This document shows positions 61,519 through 64,000 of a DNA stretch of 64,000 bases, one piece after another (positions within the stretch are counted from its first letter, which is position 1; the number at the start of each line of letters is the position of its first letter). The notes below the pieces were generated by a model, which made no database searches, had not been told where the DNA came from, and saw only the letters and a program-made list of their open reading frames with translations. Position numbers and translations under genes: made by a program. The stretch lies in NCBI GenBank assembly GCA_024235835.1, contig JACKLQ010000001.1, positions 1,550,001-1,614,000 on the forward strand. The letters run 5' to 3'. The DNA comes from Thiobacillus sp. GTDB taxonomy: Bacteria > Pseudomonadota > Gammaproteobacteria > Burkholderiales > Thiobacillaceae.

Positions 61519-62252
61519 CCATCGCCTTTGAACCAATCCGTCTCGGCGTCAACATCGACCATGTGGCCACCCTGCGCCAGGCTCGGGGCACCCGTTACCC
61601 CAGCCCTATCCAGGCCGCCCTGCTGGCGGAGACCGCCGGGGCGGATTCCATCACCTTGCACCTGCGGGAGGACCGACGCCATATCCAGGACGCGGACGTA
61701 CACATCCTGCGGGACCTGCTGGCCACCAAGATGAACCTGGAAATGGCCGTCACCGACGAGATGCTGGAAATCGCCCGCCAGGTGATGCCCCAGGATGCCT
61801 GCCTGGTGCCCGAACGGCGCCAGGAACTCACCACCGAGGGAGGCCTGGACGTGGCGGGCCAGTTCGAGAAGGTGAGCCAGGCCTGTCGGATACTGGGAGA
61901 CGCCGGCATCCGCGTATCCCTGTTCATCGACGCCGCGGTCCACCAGCTGGAAGCCGCCAAGGCTGCCGGCGCACCGGTGGTGGAGATTCACACCGGCGCC
62001 TACGCCGAGGCGGAGGGAGAAGCGGCGGGGCGGGAATACCTGCGCATCCGCGCCGCCGTGGAGAAGGGGCTGGAACTGGGCCTGGCGGTAAATGCCGGCC
62101 ACGGCCTGTCCTACCACAACGTCCAGGCCATCGCCGCCATCCCCGGGGTGGAGGAACTCAACATCGGTCACGCCATCGTCGCCCAGGCCATTTTCAGTGG
62201 CTGGGAGGCGTCGGTGCGGGAAATGAAGCGCCTGATGGTGGAGGCGCGGTGA
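61515..62252 (+). CDS. pdxJ: pyridoxine 5'-phosphate synthase
   Basis: PdxJ joins 1-deoxyxylulose 5-phosphate and 3-amino-2-oxopropyl phosphate to make PNP. The 245-aa TIM barrel has LGVNIDHVATLRQARGT at the start, ITLHLREDRRHI, VPERRQELTTEGGLD and NAGHGLSYHN. Its stop codon lies inside a GTGAAGG heptamer that begins the inverted repeat between pdxJ and the kinase gene. Confidence 0.97.
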   Translation: MTIAFEPIRLGVNIDHVATLRQARGTRYPSPIQAALLAETAGADSITLHLREDRRHIQDADVHILRDLLATKMNLEMAVTDEMLEIARQVMPQDACLVPERRQELTTEGGLDVAGQFEKVSQACRILGDAGIRVSLFIDAAVHQLEAAKAAGAPVVEIHTGAYAEAEGEAAGREYLRIRAAVEKGLELGLAVNAGHGLSYHNVQAIAAIPGVEELNIGHAIVAQAIFSGWEASVREMKRLMVEAR

Positions 62253-62290
62253 AGGGTGAAGGGGAGTTGAGCCACCCCATCCCTTCTCTT
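62249..62290. repeat. heptamer inverted repeat at the pdxJ stop
   Basis: Two direct GTGAAGG units (62249-62262) overlap the pdxJ stop codon, and a degenerate complementary arm (CCATCCC, TTCTCTT; 62277-62290) follows, reaching the histidine kinase stop. It matches the family at 13442, 17411 and 17798. It also holds TTGAGCCACCC, which occurs again at 12129. Confidence 0.65.
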
Positions 62291-63989
62291 AAAGCATCGC
62301 CTGCCAGAGGGTGAAGCACACGTAACCCTCCCGGTTGCTGGAAAGCTCCAGGCTGTAGCCCTGGTCCTGGGCCTGCTTTGCCGCCTGGTAAAGGCCTATG
62401 CCCAGGCCGTCGTAGGTGGATACCGGGGCCTGGAACAGCTTGCTCGCCACCTCCTCGTTGGCGGCGTGGCCCGTGTCGCACACTGTCAACGACGGCAGGG
62501 TGCGGGTCACCAGGGCGATGCGGATGCGGATGTCCGGCTCCCCCATCCGTTTGCGCAGGGCATTCTGGATAAGGTTGTCGGCCACGCTCTCGAACAGTTC
62601 CTGGGGCAACCACAGGGCGGAATCCGCGTCGTCGATGTCGAACACCAGGCGCTCCTGGGCATAGCGGTTCTTCAGGTTGCGCCACCATTCCCGGGCCAGT
62701 ATCTGGTTCTTGTCCACTGCCTGGGCCGGCGCCTTGAGCTTGTCCAGGGTGATTTCCAGGCGCTTGGCCACCTGGGGCAGCTGGCGCTGCATAAGGGTCT
62801 GGAGGGAGGCCGCCTGGTCCGGCTGGCTGTATTCCGCCGCGGAACACAGGGTCTTCAGGGACTGGAGCAGGTTCTTGACGTCGTGGGTCAAGCGGGAACC
62901 GGTCTCATACACCGCCTGGGTGTAGGCATTGGCCTGCATCTCCTGCTCCCGGCGCTTGGCCGCGTAGAAATAGCCGATGATCTCCGTAAGCAGGCGCAGG
63001 TGCAGTGAAAAGGCAGGGTTCACGGGGCTGTCGGTGTAGAAGGTCACCTCCACGCCCTGGTGGGCGAAGGCCACGGCGTGGGGGCTGGGGTCCCCCAGTT
63101 CATCCCGGGAGCGGGGACTTTTCCAGGTCACCCCCGTGGACCAGGGCAGATAGGTGAAGCCCAGCATGGCCGCCCGCAGGAAACGCTCCGGGTCGGACAC
63201 CCTTTCCGCGGCGTCGGAAAGATCACTGAGCCATTCCTCCAGGGGCAGGCCCAGGGCCAGCACGTATCGGGAAAACAGGTTGCGCAGGCCAGAATCCTCC
63301 CCCCGTGGCTGCCACAGCCAGGCGATGATCAACAGGGAGATGGCCAGGGTGCTTAGGCTGATGAGGACCCCCTGGCCATAGTCGGTGTCGGTGAGGCGCA
63401 TGGCGGCATAGCTGCCCAGGGCCAGCACGCCGATGAAAAGTTCGAACAGCAGGGTGTAGAGCAGGTCCACCACGCCCACGTGGCGGCGAATCTCCGGCGA
63501 AGGAAACATGGCCATGAGCAGAGGCAGGATCAGCAGGCTGTCGCGCCATAGCTGCATGTGCATGGTACCGCGCATGGGCAGCATGAAGCCCTGAGGCAGC
63601 AGCCAAAGGAAAAGCAGCAACAGCAGGTACAGCACACCCAGCCAGATGCCTGCGCGCTCCTGGGGGGAGCGCAGGCCCACCGCCACCCCTGCCAGAAGGC
63701 CAGCCAGCAATACTGTCCAGAGAGCGGCGGCCCAGAGGGAATTCAGGGCCGCCAGTGCCACGCCCACGGCCAGCACCCCCACGGCCCGGACCTTGGGCAG
63801 GCGGTGAAAGCCGCTGAAAAAGGGCTGCCATAGCAAGAAGGCGCCGTAATGGGCCAGGATCAGGGCAGGCCCCCAGGGTTCCCGGTAGCCCCATACAAAG
63901 GCGGCATGCAATAGCACCAGCATCAGCGCCAGAATGCGGTTGCCTTGGCGCTGCAGAAGGGTAGGCGTGAATAGCTGCAATAGCTTCAT
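62289..63989 (-). CDS. multi-pass membrane sensor histidine kinase
   Basis: The 566-aa protein has about eight to nine hydrophobic segments in its first 230 residues, a cytoplasmic linker, then a histidine kinase core: H box RLTHDVKNLLQSL (about residue 372), N box NLIQNAL, a G1-like DTGHA and G2 GLGIGLYQAA. The ATP lid is short. No response regulator lies next to it in the window, though one may be beyond position 64000. The N-terminal membrane unit could sense envelope or lipid signals. The ATG at 63989 is the first in frame. Confidence 0.85.
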   Translation of the reverse strand: MKLLQLFTPTLLQRQGNRILALMLVLLHAAFVWGYREPWGPALILAHYGAFLLWQPFFSGFHRLPKVRAVGVLAVGVALAALNSLWAAALWTVLLAGLLAGVAVGLRSPQERAGIWLGVLYLLLLLFLWLLPQGFMLPMRGTMHMQLWRDSLLILPLLMAMFPSPEIRRHVGVVDLLYTLLFELFIGVLALGSYAAMRLTDTDYGQGVLISLSTLAISLLIIAWLWQPRGEDSGLRNLFSRYVLALGLPLEEWLSDLSDAAERVSDPERFLRAAMLGFTYLPWSTGVTWKSPRSRDELGDPSPHAVAFAHQGVEVTFYTDSPVNPAFSLHLRLLTEIIGYFYAAKRREQEMQANAYTQAVYETGSRLTHDVKNLLQSLKTLCSAAEYSQPDQAASLQTLMQRQLPQVAKRLEITLDKLKAPAQAVDKNQILAREWWRNLKNRYAQERLVFDIDDADSALWLPQELFESVADNLIQNALRKRMGEPDIRIRIALVTRTLPSLTVCDTGHAANEEVASKLFQAPVSTYDGLGIGLYQAAKQAQDQGYSLELSSNREGYVCFTLWQAML

Positions 63990-64000
63990 GTCACCGTCTT

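Overview
The window is a high-GC chromosomal segment with dense, mostly same-strand gene clusters and short overlaps. Gene content and order point to a betaproteobacterium. The diagnostic blocks are rpoE-rseA-rseB-rseC-degP-like followed by lepA-lepB-DUF4845-rnc-era-recO-pdxJ, the sigma factor-DUF3619-DUF3106-RDD block beside rplU-rpmA-obgE-proB, and rpsT-murJ-ribF-ileS-lspA-fkpB-ispH. A chemolithotrophic member (Thiobacillus-like or Nitrosomonadales/Rhodocyclales relatives) would fit the hydrogenase, but that is inference. No rRNA, tRNA, insertion sequence or CRISPR array was seen.

Layout. 1-12 kb: a minus-strand operon of rppH, a CBS-pair protein and two small unknowns; a spermidine synthase-like protein; a membrane EAL protein with a degenerate GGDEF; a patatin; miaA; a di-haem peroxidase overlapping a PAS-GGDEF-EAL protein; a TPMT-like methyltransferase; a monohaem cytochrome c; and an HbpS/GlcG-like protein. 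12.8-21.7 kb: a complete V/A-type ATPase operon, transcribed leftward in the order G-like, C, I, K, F, E, A, B, D. 21.9-28.8 kb: an Isp-type (group 1e-like) [NiFe] hydrogenase operon on the same strand (maturation protease, HupH_C-like protein, small subunit, Isp1 cytochrome b, Isp2 HdrD-like protein, a 148-aa unknown, large subunit, a 78-aa Cys-rich unknown), with a HypC-like gene divergent. Hydrogenase and ATPase lie head to tail over about 15.6 kb and could be co-expressed, coupling H2 oxidation to an ion-translocating rotary ATPase.

29-36.6 kb: a small acidic protein, a degenerate HD-GYP protein overlapping a CnoX-like thioredoxin, DUF3025, a YfcE-like phosphoesterase, ppa, DUF3579, rpsT, murJ and ribF. 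36.7-37.1 kb: a 431-bp non-coding nested palindromic element. 37.2-64 kb: ileS-lspA-fkpB-ispH, proB-obgE-rpmA-rplU, an ECF sigma operon, lptF-lptG, pepA, nadB, the sigma-E operon, the lepA-to-pdxJ block and a membrane histidine kinase.

The most unusual signals are non-coding. Arrays of degenerate heptamers in inverted pairs sit in the B/D and E/F gaps of the V-ATPase operon, inside the 5' end of ntpF, inside the ileS reading frame, and at the pdxJ stop codon. The 36.7 kb element folds into at least six nested or tandem hairpins bounded by a perfect 22-bp terminal inverted repeat. A terminator-like hairpin also runs directly into the lepA start codon.
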